A stretch of 64,000 nucleotides of DNA from Laetiporus sulphureus 93-53. Its lineage: Eukaryota; Basidiomycota; Agaricomycetes; Polyporales; Laetiporaceae. This document shows, piece after piece, positions 1 through 10,974 of the stretch; the stretch's first letter is position 1; each line of letters opens with the position of its first letter. The stretch lies in contig NW_024468551.1 of the NCBI RefSeq assembly GCF_001632365.1, positions 126,602-190,601 on the forward strand. The letters run 5' to 3'. Under the pieces are notes generated by a model, which did not search any database, had not been told where the DNA came from, and saw only the letters and a list, made by a program, of their open reading frames with translations. The position numbers and the translations under genes were made by a program.

Positions 1-627
1 GCATACTGGAGGCCCGAAACTTTGCATATTTCAGACTCGTTTCGAAAGATTTTTGCGACACTCCTATATGGGAGTTGCCCGGGTCCTTATCGAATCAGTG
101 GTCGACCATGAGGGTGCATTCCTAAAATCTGTGGCTCGACATACAAATCACAACTGAGCTGTTCCGAACCGTATTGAGACATCATTTCAGACGACGTTAA
201 GAACATGACGCGTTAATAACGACGAGCACGCAACTCGTTGGCGAATTGGTGGTCGATGATAGAAGCCTCGCTGTTGGGTGCTTGTCGGAAAATGCATAAT
301 CCCCAGCTTGATCTCAAAAGGCTTTAATCAGAATTTCAACGCTCGCTGGGCACTTCAGAATGCACCACAGTGCTCAAATACTATCGCAATGCATCTGCGT
401 TAATGTTTTCTGAATCTCAATAAGACCGAAAAGCTCATGCAATGCGGCGACCGATGCGACCAGTAAATTCAAGCAGTAAATGCAGCGCCAGGGCGACGTA
501 GCGCCAACATGTGACACCGGCCGCAAAGCGGCGGTAGCGTGCTGCAAGCGCCAAATTTTTGACTGGCAACAGTTCCTCCAAGTTGTCAGACAGTCACATC
601 TTGCTCCACCTTGTCCAGTTCTCAATC
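1..627. other. 5' flank without recognisable gene
   Basis: Only short, unrelated open frames occur here and none has a recognisable domain or a consistent splice pattern. The last few hundred bases are presumably the promoter and 5' UTR of the gene starting at 628. No convincing TATA box or repeat was seen. Confidence 0.5.
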
Positions 628-3600
628 ATGGCTCACCCTCTCGTGTGGCCTGGAAGATACTACTTCTATCCCATTGGAAATACACCCTCTGTCTGTCTTA
701 CGAGAGATATGCCTCCTGAAGAGGATGCTCATATTCTGCTTCTTGGATGCGGCGATCCGCGCAATGTACTGTACACGGTCTATAACGAGCCGTCAAACAG
801 TGAGATCCTTTCGTTATTGCTATGCACAGTATCATTGTCATATGTAATATTCCACTTCTCTCACGCAGGCATCAGAGCTCTCGACTTTACGTGCTGTGAC
901 ATCGAACCAGCGATTCTTGGCAAGCCTCCTTTACTCTCAACTAGAAATCCACGTTGCTTACTGACGATACGATAGCGCGCAATGTCCTATTGCTCACAAT
1001 GATTGCCGATAAGGAGCTCCCTCAAACTGTCATATGGGACACCTTCTTCCACTTCCACCTCGACAAAAACTCATTGTCAGCACTGACTGTGCAGTGCCAA
1101 AAGCTCATCGAGCTTTCTGCCACTCTCCGCGAATGGAATGAGTCCGCATATGGACAATTCGTTCGGATGTCTACGGAGTACACATTGGTGGAACTACGGC
1201 GCCATTGGTCTCTTTACGTCGACATGCAACACCTGCCGCGTCCCAAACTCGACGAGTTACGCGAGGGGTTCCGGAAGATGTCGAAGTCTACCTTGGATAA
1301 GTTTAGTGTCAATGCCAGCTCCGCGCGCTCTGCTGGTCCGCTCATGTTGGCGGCAGTGGAGACCTCTTCGGATCTGTTCAGGCAATTCTGGAAGACTGGT
1401 GTTACCTACACCGATCCGAAAAAGATCTCAGCTGCAACGTCGCTCAATCCCACATTCTTCCATTCCCTCGCAGGTCAGAACTGTTCCATCCATTACGGCA
1501 TTGACCCGATGGTTCCTTTCCACCTCGCCGAAGTCTATGGGAATACCAGACGCAAGCCGTCCGCTGCGGACGTTGTGAAGGCTGCGAAAGCCGAGTTCGA
1601 GAAATGGTGCTCGGCTTTTGCAGCGCTCCTGTCCCCTACGTCTAGCAAAAGGGTGGTTGTCCGCATGATCTGCGGAGATTGCATGGCTATATGTCAGGCG
1701 CTCAGGACGTTCGCGTTCACCGAATCTCTGAGCCCTAATATCCCTGTTGCGCAATGGAAGGCACAGGTCATTCATCTCGAAAAAGAGGAGTACATCTCGA
1801 AGCGCGCACCGGCGTTGTTCAACGTCATCGACACATCCAATCTTATCGATCATATTGGTCTTTTGAACATCCTCATCGCTGCAGTACCTATCCTATCGCC
1901 ATCAACGCCTTCTAGCGTTCTCTACACGGAATCTCTGCTGTTCCGAGGGGAGGACGCTACGAAAGAGTTCATGGAGTTGCTTTACGCAGACCTCACGGCA
2001 ATTGGCCTCTTATTCGGAGTATGCCCCATCGATTACCTATCAGGATTCACGTCGCGATCGAATTCGCATGAATTGATGCTACATATGGCGACCAAGAGAA
2101 AGTCGAATCAGTTCCATCAAGTGACAACATGGAAAGCTCCGGTCTCCGGTGACGCACTTTTGGCTCGTTCTGGAAGGCATGCGGCATCTCCGTCCTGTGA
2201 CTCGTTGCAATTGGGAACATTCCTTTATGACATGTACCATGAAATATTTCAGCAGGAGGACGCCATGAATTTCTGGCGCTTGAACCAAGGAAATTTGACG
2301 AGGGCCTTTGCTTCCTCCAATATTCTTCACTACTCTCGGGAGAGCTTCGTTCTACTTCTGAAGCTCGTTAGGGATCGACTTAGAATCCCAGAGGAGAATT
2401 GGTTGGAGGTCATGGATCGCTTCTTCGACCTTCAGGATGCCGATCAAAGTGCTCCCATGGACCGCAATAACATGCAGGAGTTTTGCGCTCAGCTGCATCG
2501 CCATAGTGTGTACACAGCGCCGCACATGAAGCCGACACCGCCTAAGACCGGCATTTTCTCCTCTTGGGACTCTGTGCCCACGCTTGTGCGCATCATCCTC
2601 ATTGTTCCACGCGAAAAGCTGTCGATACTTGAAGAGTCCGCAGAACAGATTGGCACGCCTATCTTAAATTGCGACATCAGAGGGAAATGGTCGCACAACA
2701 TCTATTCCTCCGTTCACGTCGCATACGGGACAGTAATCAGGATGGGGACAGGTTCCGGTACCTGGGCCGTATTTACGGAGGATAGCGCTGGGGCTCGTGG
2801 ATCTTCGTCCCTTGTGGCATCTTTCACTATGTCGAGCTGTCTTCTCACCGACATCGAACCTATGGAGAATTTTCTAATCCGCCTTTCGGTTCGGAGCACG
2901 CCCGCTTCCGCCGTGTTGGTTTCGAAACTTGGCTTGGAACTTACCCTCTTCCATGCTAGGCTCATGGACCAATCTGCAGTGATCGTGCTGCCTGAACGGC
3001 CATTGCCTACCCGTGCGTTATTGCATCGCGAGCCCGCGGATGACTCCCATCTACAAGTTCAAATCGGACCGTGTACAAACCTTCAAGTGACATTTGACGA
3101 GCAATGCGAGCTTGTGACATCCCTGACATCCAGGATCTCCGTCGACGATGAGGAAGTTCGGAAAAGTTTCAAAAATGGCGCCACACCGTCCATTATCCAG
3201 CTTTCGCCTTGCACTATGCGCCTAGGGATAGGCAAGGGTATTCAAGATGTCGCGTTCCCGTTTCCAGTTATAGGAAGCCAGAATAAGCTGCGCTTGGCTA
3301 GGACATCTATGTATGTGGAAGTGAGTCATGCAACCCGTGCTGATATAATGGTACAAGTCTCACGCTGTAGCGATTGCAGGTTGTCGTCCCTCCATATAGC
3401 CCATTGAAACCCGATGGCATGAAACTGAATCCATGGCCGGTCACTGTTAGCAGAGGCATTCTTGGTCTTTACAGTATTCATCGTCTAAATCTGGCCCGGA
3501 TGCCCGTTCTCGATATCAAGGCCTTCAAGCTAGATCAATGGCTTAACTCACACCTCGGATCCCAGATGTCCTCTCGAGAACGTTCTCTTCGAAAGAAGCA

Positions 3601-4306
3601 CGAGGAGGACACCTTGATGTACATCAAAGATTCCCTTCATTCCATCTTCGTTCGCTCAGCTGGAATACAGGGAGGCCCTGCCGGCAGACTGTTTGCACTG
3701 CGCGACAACGCAACAAACAATTGCGACACTGTTCTTTTCGTCAGCGATCTACGATATGACCTTCACTGCCATACCGTCATCTGCGATGCGTTCGTTCTAC
3801 CGCTCACACACGACTTGCTGTTCACGATTGAAAAATCGTTCGCGAAGCTGGTTCACGAAGGACAGATGAACAACATTACTGTGTACGGCAATGAGATGGC
3901 CGCCTGGAAGCAGCTGTTGCCCGTGCTCGTTGAACGATGCAGGTTGTCTTGGACACATGGCACCAATTGTGAGTATAAATCCGAGGGGAGAATACCACGG
4001 TGCGAAGACATGGAGAAGAATCCTCTGTGCACTTGCGGACAGGGCCAAGACACGGAGCCCATGAAACGGAACAAGTTGTGGAGCCCAGTGGCTCCTTACG
4101 TCACGCGGGTCGCGCTGTCGCCTCTCTTCGTGGTATCCTATTTGGAAACTATTGGACGAGATCCTGCAGCACATAAATGTTTCGTCTGTCGTGGAAAGGG
4201 CAAGCCAAAACTGTTGGCGTGCACGGGATGCCTGAAAGTTCGATATTGTTCACGGGATTGTCAGAAGAAGCACTGGAAGGTGCATAAACTGCAATGTAAG
4301 CGGTAA
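628..4306 (+). CDS. DUF4470 / MYND-type zinc finger protein
   Basis: Four exons: 628-799, 869-919, 976-3320 and 3380-4306, giving about 1164 aa. The N-terminus (residues about 8-80) has the DUF4470 pattern, with LTRDMPPEEDAHILLLGCGD and then FTCCDIEPAIL followed by ARNVLLLT. The C-terminus (last 40 residues) is a MYND zinc finger: CFVC, CTGC, YCSRDCQ and HKLQC supply the Cys/His ligands. The large middle part has no domain I can name. Known family members are fungal proteins of unresolved function; MYND fingers usually bind proline-rich partners. Intron 2 (920-975) uses a GC-AG pair, and the reading frame only closes with that choice. The gene converges on the acetyltransferase ending at 4506. 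The start was chosen because DUF4470 homologues begin close to this Met. Confidence 0.88.
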
Positions 4307-4505
4307 CTGACTCTCAGCAGACTGACGTTGTGCAGCCGTTCTTGTGATAAATGCTCTCGGGACGATATATTTTGTGTCTCGTGACATATAAATTCATGAA
4401 ACATTGATGTGGAATTGAGCGCAAAAGACCGCTATGTGAGAATCGCTGCCAGGCTTTTCCATGGTCATACTATTGTCTAAGGATGAAGGGAGTCGAATAT
4501 GCCTA

Positions 4506-5570
4506 TCAGAGAGTGTTGGCGTCCCTTGCAAAAATCCAGGCGTCCCACGGCATCCACTGCGACGGCATTAATTCGTATCCCTTGAGTTCAAATCCCAATT
4601 TCTGGTATATAGTGACCTAGAAAAAGCTCGATAAGATGCAGGAGACAACGTATAAAGGTGTCGGATCAAATGCGTACATTGCGCTCGGCAGTTGTCGCAA
4701 GAGCCATCGTCGCGCCGAGCGTTTTTGCCTATGCGTGCCAAATCGGTACAGCGATCATCAACGGAGCTGCTCATAACAGTGAAGAACATGCCTTCTCGAA
4801 TGCGACCTCAAACATGGCCCTCGCGACACCCTTTCCTTGGTATTGTGCCTTGACGAATGCGAAGCTGCACCAGTAGGTGTTCAACTCCGTCTGTATCAGA
4901 ATGTCACAACGATGGCTGTCAGATCAGATTCAGGAATGTGATAATCCGTCGCTGCAAACTGACTGATTCTATCCCAGTCTTGCTGTCGATCATTTTGGGG
5001 AAATCTTTTGCCATCTAATGTGAATGGCGATAAGCGCTTAGAATCATGCGACATGGACGGTCGAATAGCTCACCGTCTCAGCAAAGTATGTTTTCCCTTC
5101 CTCAGTCAAGGTAGCCCATCTCAAGCTGCTCCTTTCCACTGAACATTCGCTTACGTTAACATACCGGAAGCACAGAGAAGACAAGATACAAACGTATCAT
5201 ATAGGTTTCTGCCAGGTGGAAGCCATAGCGTGAAACCAGCGAGCTTTCCACTTTCATCAGTGGCAGTATACATGTCTCCGACGACCAAAGCGATGGGTTT
5301 GATCATGGCACGTGCCATACTCGAAATGAGACTACGATCGCCCACAACCAAGGAGACTGCGAGAGGATCTACAAGTCCAGGTCATCTTATTGGACGAGCT
5401 CATGCAAAAACTGGGATTCTCGCCTTCGGGCATGAGATCAGAGAAGACCTTGACGGCCTCTTCTACAAGATCCTCTGCTTCAAAGTTAGTATGCCGCCGA
5501 ATGGGCTGATGTCATTGAGCATACCTGTAGGCTCGGACACATATTGAACAGTGATATTGGACGGTGACAT
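4506..5570 (-). CDS. GNAT-family N-acetyltransferase
   Basis: Eight small exons: 5570-5525, 5474-5412, 5356-about 5183, 5138-5074, 5014-4964, 4890-4792, 4728-4678 and 4616-4506. Together they give about 219 aa, the usual size for this fungal GNAT group. Recognisable blocks in order: EDLVEEAVKVFSDLM, the core strand YTATDESGKLAGFTLWLPPG, DFPKMID, the acetyl-CoA loop QYQGKGVARAMFE (Q-x-x-G-x-G), MALATTAERN, and YQKLGFELKGYELMP near the end. It should transfer acetyl from acetyl-CoA to an amine; the substrate is unknown. All phases close, but the donors of introns 2 and 3 are weak (GTTTTT, and GTCTTC or nearby), and intron 5 uses GC. Apparent frame breaks are explained by introns, so I treat it as an intact gene. 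The boundary of exon 3 is the least certain. Confidence 0.78.
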
Positions 5571-7953
5571 ACTCTCTGAGCTCCACGTACACGGCAATTG
5601 CTCAAATGGATGAGGGAAGCAGTCTCGCTCCTGACAGAGTTAAGTCGAGGTGCGCTGATGATCACTCTAGGAGTAAACACGGCTCTTATATTGCCGCATC
5701 CCAAGCCTGTGCAGTGCATGAGCCCCAGACCGGAATGGCTAGTACGCCGCATCGGATTTCCTTGATGACGATGAAACAGCGGAGTACGGGGCTACTGGCT
5801 GTCGGATGGATGAACATGTAGCTTCATTGTTCAAGCGCAGGATCGCGCACAAAGATCGACGGCGGTGGACCTACCTGGACCCAGTGACTCGTCGGAAGGC
5901 ACATTCGGGTTCGCTGTTCGCGGCGAAGGCTCTGCATTTAAGGTTTCACGACGCGTCTCCCCTCCTGACATTGATGGCAGATTTGCATATATGTGCTTTT
6001 CATGTTATCGATCGCGCGGATCAACAGCGCTTGTCAGAAACTATCGATGTGGCACTCTAAGCTCAAGTCCTCATCATGCAACACATCCGATTTCGGTGGG
6101 ATGGTGGCCGCGAATTATTGCCTAATGCCTCGCAAGTACAACAGTTGACCGGGCTATGCATTGGGTGTGTAAGGACAGACTGTGCGTCCTAGCAACCCAT
6201 TATGTTTCTTCCACCCATTGGAGTCATGGCCACACACCTAAGCCAACACATCAGACATCCACACTTAACCACCAATATGCGCTGTTCGCGCCATCACTGT
6301 GTCCTGCTAATTATAAATAGCATTCGGCCGGATGACAAAAAGAAACAGACTCGGAGATCGCTGGGCGGCATCGGGAAATTGATCAGTCACCACCCGTTCC
6401 GAAGAATTTGCAAGGAATCGAATTTGTTCACAAGCAGCTGCCAGTGAATGGTCTCTGCACTCTCCAGAGATCCATTCGGTCGCTGGTACGATATGTCGCG
6501 ACAGCCATGCCGCATACGTGTGCATAGCAGGCATCGTGCGTGCGGGACATTCAAGTACGATATCCCAGCAATACAAGCGGGAACAAGGAACAGGCGACTG
6601 ACATCGCACGGCATTCATGCCTTGCGTGCGGCCGTAATGCCTGGCGGTTCGATATTGCCTAATGGCATGCTCGAAGCTGGTGTTGTGAGAGGATTGTCAG
6701 GCCATTCGCATCCAATCTTGATCACGTTTCGGGCATGACTTCGCGATAACCTTACTCATTCAACCTAGTCTCGATTCATAACGGCGTGCTTTAAGAGAGG
6801 ACGAGCAACGCTCCGCCGATGTGATCTGGGGGAGTCTTGTGACTGGGAGGCAGGACCGCATGATAGCTCGCGCATCAAGTTGTGGGCCGATCGCGCGCCT
6901 GATTGAAGCCGTTTCACGGCATAGGTTGCAAGGCCGTCATGTTCTACGCAGGCCCGTGCAGGACACTAGGGATCAAAGATTGGCGAAGAAAGTTGTGAAT
7001 GACGATGATTTGAGTGATTTGTTCGGGACAGAGTTTTATCTGAACGGTCCGGTAATGCTGGAACTAACTATTACCCTGTAGTACTAGTGTATATGAAAGA
7101 AAACTTACGCACTTTTGCCAAAATGTCCCAAGCCTTTGTCATAATCGATGAGATCGACCTCCGGAGATAGAGCCTACTCAGTGGTGATCTTCAGAGACCA
7201 CACAACTCCTGTTAGAGAACCTGATGATGGCAGATTCGTTATCATTATCATGCAACAAAAGGAATGCTTGCATACAACGAAGTACAATGACATCTATAGA
7301 CATGCACCATAGCTACGGACTATGCTATTAGATGCCCGGCTTGTACGGCTGCGACTCACAACTGCGGCTCACCTTTTGAGAGTGTCGACAATCTTATGGC
7401 CTAATTCGAGATGTCATTGTGATGGGACTCGAGACGCCAAAATACGATGAGCAGTGACGAGCAATGCTGAGACAGAACAGTGCCGACCAGTTCTGACGGA
7501 TGTTCACAGCGGTATAGGTAACATAGAGCCCTCTGTAAATCATGTGTCCTGCGATATTAGCGCCATCCATGCGGATGGCTCTCTTTGACGTTTTTCAGTG
7601 AGGGTAATCGAGATCCTGAGCGCTGATTGCTCTTCTATCAGTGATTGCATCAGTCATTATGATGTATTCATGGGAAGAACAAATTTCTAATATGCGTTGC
7701 CCGTCCCCGCTGTGAGGCCGGCCATGGTTTGTAAGGCTCAGTCACTCAGGCGAGCAAGGATAGTACTCACAGGACCAAGAAAACGCCATCACTGCTAATT
7801 CCGAACGCGCATGGCGATTGCCGTGAATCATATACCGGAGGACTCTTTAAACAGTCTCGAGCGGGATACACGGTCGCCCCGTCCTCACAGTGAATCATCC
7901 ATTCGCAGACACCCATCCCACACTGCGAAAGTTACATAGCGACCTTCGACGGC
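5571..7953. other. 2.4-kb intergenic region, no assignable gene
   Basis: Several frames of 60-100 codons exist on both strands, but none shows a domain, codon continuity across plausible introns, or similarity to its neighbours. From about 7365 onward the DNA resembles the stretch upstream of the second monooxygenase copy (from about 10650), so the right end is probably promoter and duplicated flank. Confidence 0.4.
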
Positions 7954-10640
7954 ATGGCTGTGGGCCTCATTCATGACTCTCCGAGTCTCACCGTGGATAT
8001 GCAAGACATCGTCGAGCGCTGGCTGCGCCAGTTCGCTATCGCCGCCTCCTCGGGAGACGTTGGGGCAACCGTCAGGACCTTCGTTCCCAACGGCTGGCTA
8101 CGCGATGCCCTCGTCTTCACGTGGGACACGCGCTCTCTGGAAGGACATGCCAAGATCACTGCGTATCTCGCTGACACGCTCCCCAACGCCCGTCTCTCCG
8201 GCTTCAAGCTTGACGAGCGAGTGTGGTTTCGTCCGGAACGAGTGCTGGACGGCGCTGGTATTAGTGCAGGGTTCGTGTTCGAGACTCCTCGTGCATGCGG
8301 TCGGGGTTATGTCCACTTGATGGAGGAGACCGACGAAAGGGCAGAGGAGAGCCAGGACGATCTTAGCTGGAAGGCACTTTCGGTTTTCATGATGCTTATA
8401 GAGATCAAAGGTCACGAAGAGAGCGGCTCTGAGGCAGGTGTGTATGGCGGCCATACCCTGTCCTGGGAGGAGGTATACGGTGCGCGACGTACGAAGATCG
8501 AGGCCGACCCACATGTAATCATCGGTATGTGACTGTCTTCCACTAGATTCATTACATAGGTCTTCACATACACATTCGCAGTGGGGGCCGGACAGACAGG
8601 TTTGCAAATCGCAGCACGCTTCTCAAAGATGAACATTTCGGCGATCGTCGTGGAGCGGAACAAGACCGTTGGTGACCAGTGGAGGGAGCGCTATCCAACG
8701 CTATCGCTGCACACGCCGCGAAACCACCATACTTGTGAGTCCAGCGTCCTGCTCCTGCCGAGAGAGGTACTTAGATTGCCTCTGGCCGCTCGCAGTCCTG
8801 TACCAGTCATATCCGGTCAACTGGCCAGAGTATACTCCCCGAGACAAACTCGCGAACTGGCTTGAGCAATACGCCGTGTCGCAAGACCTGATAGTCTGGA
8901 CGAACTCGCAAATAGCGTCCACGCCACGCCCGACCTACGATGCCGCCAGTAAAAGGTGGACAGTCACCGTCAATCGCAACGGCAACCCTGTCGAGCTGCG
9001 CCCAAAGCATATCGTGATTGCGATCGGAATGCTCGGCGAGGCGCGCATACCAACGATCCCGGGTCGAGAGACATTTGTAGGGAACGTTCTGCACGCTAGC
9101 ACATACGGAGGAGGGCAACCTTACGCAGGCAAACATGCGATTGTCGTTGGAGCAGGGAACACCGCCGCAGACCTCTGCCAGGATCTTGCCTTTCGCGGTG
9201 CACAGGTCACAATGATCCAGCGATCATCAACCTGTGTGCAATCGATAACGTCAGTCAAAGAGGTCATGGACAAAGCGTACCCCAACGACGTACCTCTGGA
9301 AGTGTCAGACTTCAAACTCGCCGCAATGCCCTTGGGTTTGTTGAGAATCTTCGCGAGGCAGAGGACGGCACAGATGTGGGAGAAGGAGAATGATCTGCAC
9401 GCAAAGCTGAGGAAGGGCGGTGTGAGGCTGAACATGGGAACGGACAATTCGGGACAGGTCTTCTTAAGAGTTGAACGTGCAGGAGGTGAGTCGATAACGG
9501 TGTCTCCGGTCGGTTGAAATGATGACGTATCGTGTGTGATTCTCTTCTCCACATTCCTCTTTACTCCCCGCCTCATGAAACGAGTTCTTTATAGGGCATG
9601 ATGTCGGTCTCGCCGATATGATCGAGTCAGGACAAGTGAAGGTGAAGGCCGGCGTGGAGATAAAGCAGTTCCTCGAGAAGGAGGTGATCTTCACTGATGG
9701 AACAACGCTACCAGCCGACGTAGTGGTTCTCGCGTATGGTGATTCCCCCTTCTATATCATGTGACTGCTGATACGCACCGATGGGCAGCACGGGATACAT
9801 CGACCCACGCGAGAGTTTGATAGACACCTTCGGTGCCGATGTCATTAGACAAACGAGCCCACTGTGGGGTCTCGACGAGGAAAATGAGGTCAAAGGATGT
9901 TTCAGGCGTAGCGGATACCCAGGAGTGAGTATATTCGCCCGTTCGCTAGCATCATCTGACAGATGATTTTTCACGAAGCTATGGTACGGTGCGGGCGACT
10001 TCGCCATGGGCAGGTTCCTATCTAAACAATTGGTAAGTAGTGTTCATTGCGGCATTCTTCATGTCTGACGGCTCCTGGCTAGGCTTTGCAAATCAAGGCT
10101 ATAGGACTTGGCATGATGGACTGAGGTCCTTGCCCACTGATATTGATCTACATGCCCGGGTCGTTCGTCCTGAAAGGGGTGTTGTTAACAGAATAGCGAG
10201 AGGAAATTTTGGAGATATACTTAGGGATGTTTCTTCGCATAGTAGGTGCTGTGCGAGGATACCGAAGAGCATCGGTAGTGTACCATTTCCGTGTGCCTGA
10301 TTGCGAATGGGCGGTACGGCACGTTCGATAGATTCGCATGTACTACATGTATTATTCTCTGGGCCGAGAGTGCAGAGCAAATGATACACGTCAGCGAGGA
10401 CATGCAATTGATGACGGCCACAGACGAGGTCGGCGCAGAGATCTCAATCTTCGGTAAGGAGAGCTCATGGCCAGCAGCAGCAACGAATATCTGTAGTGAC
10501 TCCGTCCAAGGTGCAGCATAGAATATCAGACAAATGCAGAGCAACCAGAAAAAGGCTCAGAAATCAGCTCCGAGCTGTGCTGCGAGTTCAGAGGTGTCGG
10601 CGAGAGAAACTCCGCACCCGACTAGCGCCCCGAGCTCACC
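7690..10640 (+). repeat. tandem duplication unit, copy 1 (FMO locus)
   Basis: This segment is repeated at about 10975-13925. The similarity covers promoter, all exons and introns, and about 500 bp of 3' flank. The start codons of the two genes are 3295 bp apart. Faint similarity extends further upstream (from about 7365). Exact breakpoints were not determined. Confidence 0.85.
7954..10124 (+). CDS. flavin-containing monooxygenase with N-terminal NTF2/SnoaL-like domain (FMO-1)
   Basis: Seven exons: 7954-8524, 8582-8734, 8796-9485, 9595-9733, 9789-9924, 9979-10032 and 10083-10124, giving 594 aa. Residues about 15-185 form an NTF2/SnoaL-like alpha+beta domain, not part of classical FMOs. The FAD Rossmann motif is GAGQTG (192-197). 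The FMO signature FVGNVLHASTY (F335) fits F-x-G-x3-H-x3-Y, and the NADPH motif is GAGNTA (from 360). The ATGY motif (518-521) is rebuilt exactly across the exon 4/5 junction. The expected reaction is NADPH- and O2-dependent oxygenation of a soft nucleophile or carbonyl; the YUCCA-like fungal proteins of this type have mostly unknown substrates. No signal peptide is seen, so it is probably cytosolic. It is the first of two tandem copies and all splice phases are intact. Confidence 0.9.
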
Positions 10641-10974
10641 AGTAAAAATGTCACAATTACTTATTTAGTGCTTTCGGGTCATTTCTTCCTTATTTAAGTA
10701 CATAAGATCCCAATTTTTACATGCCAGACTGTTGACATGCAGAATGCGTCGGGATCTTCTTGTACCTACCCTCCGTTATTTCAAGGAGACCACAACTTTG
10801 TTGCTCACGTTTTGGAAGTGCCGACAAAGCGTATTGCTTTATTTGGTCGGATATCATTATATCGATTTCGATGGGTGACGTTTTTTTACTGAGCGCCGAG
10901 CGCCGATTGCTCTTCAGATCAGTGATTGCATCAAGCCATAATGTATTCCGAATACGAAGGACAATGCTCTAATA

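Noticed and set aside
1428..1853. Minus-strand frame inside the DUF4470 gene
   Set aside because: No domain and fully inside a well-supported coding exon on the other strand.
4506..5570. GNAT locus as a frameshifted pseudogene
   Set aside because: All breaks coincide with plausible short introns and the total length and end of the protein fit the family, so an intact gene is more likely.
5571..7081. Chains of 80-100 codon frames on the plus strand after the GNAT gene
   Set aside because: No recognisable motif in any frame and no consistent intron solution; not enough to call a gene.
8098..8607. Long minus-strand open frames opposite FMO exon 1 (and the equivalent at 11168-11710)
   Set aside because: They mirror the codon structure of the real FMO exon, have no domain, and lack splice context; they are shadows.
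9734..9788. FMO-1 and FMO-2 intron 4 as a lost splice donor (TATGATGA in copy 2)
   Set aside because: Moving the donor to GTATGG/GTATGA four bases upstream restores the conserved ATGY motif in both copies.
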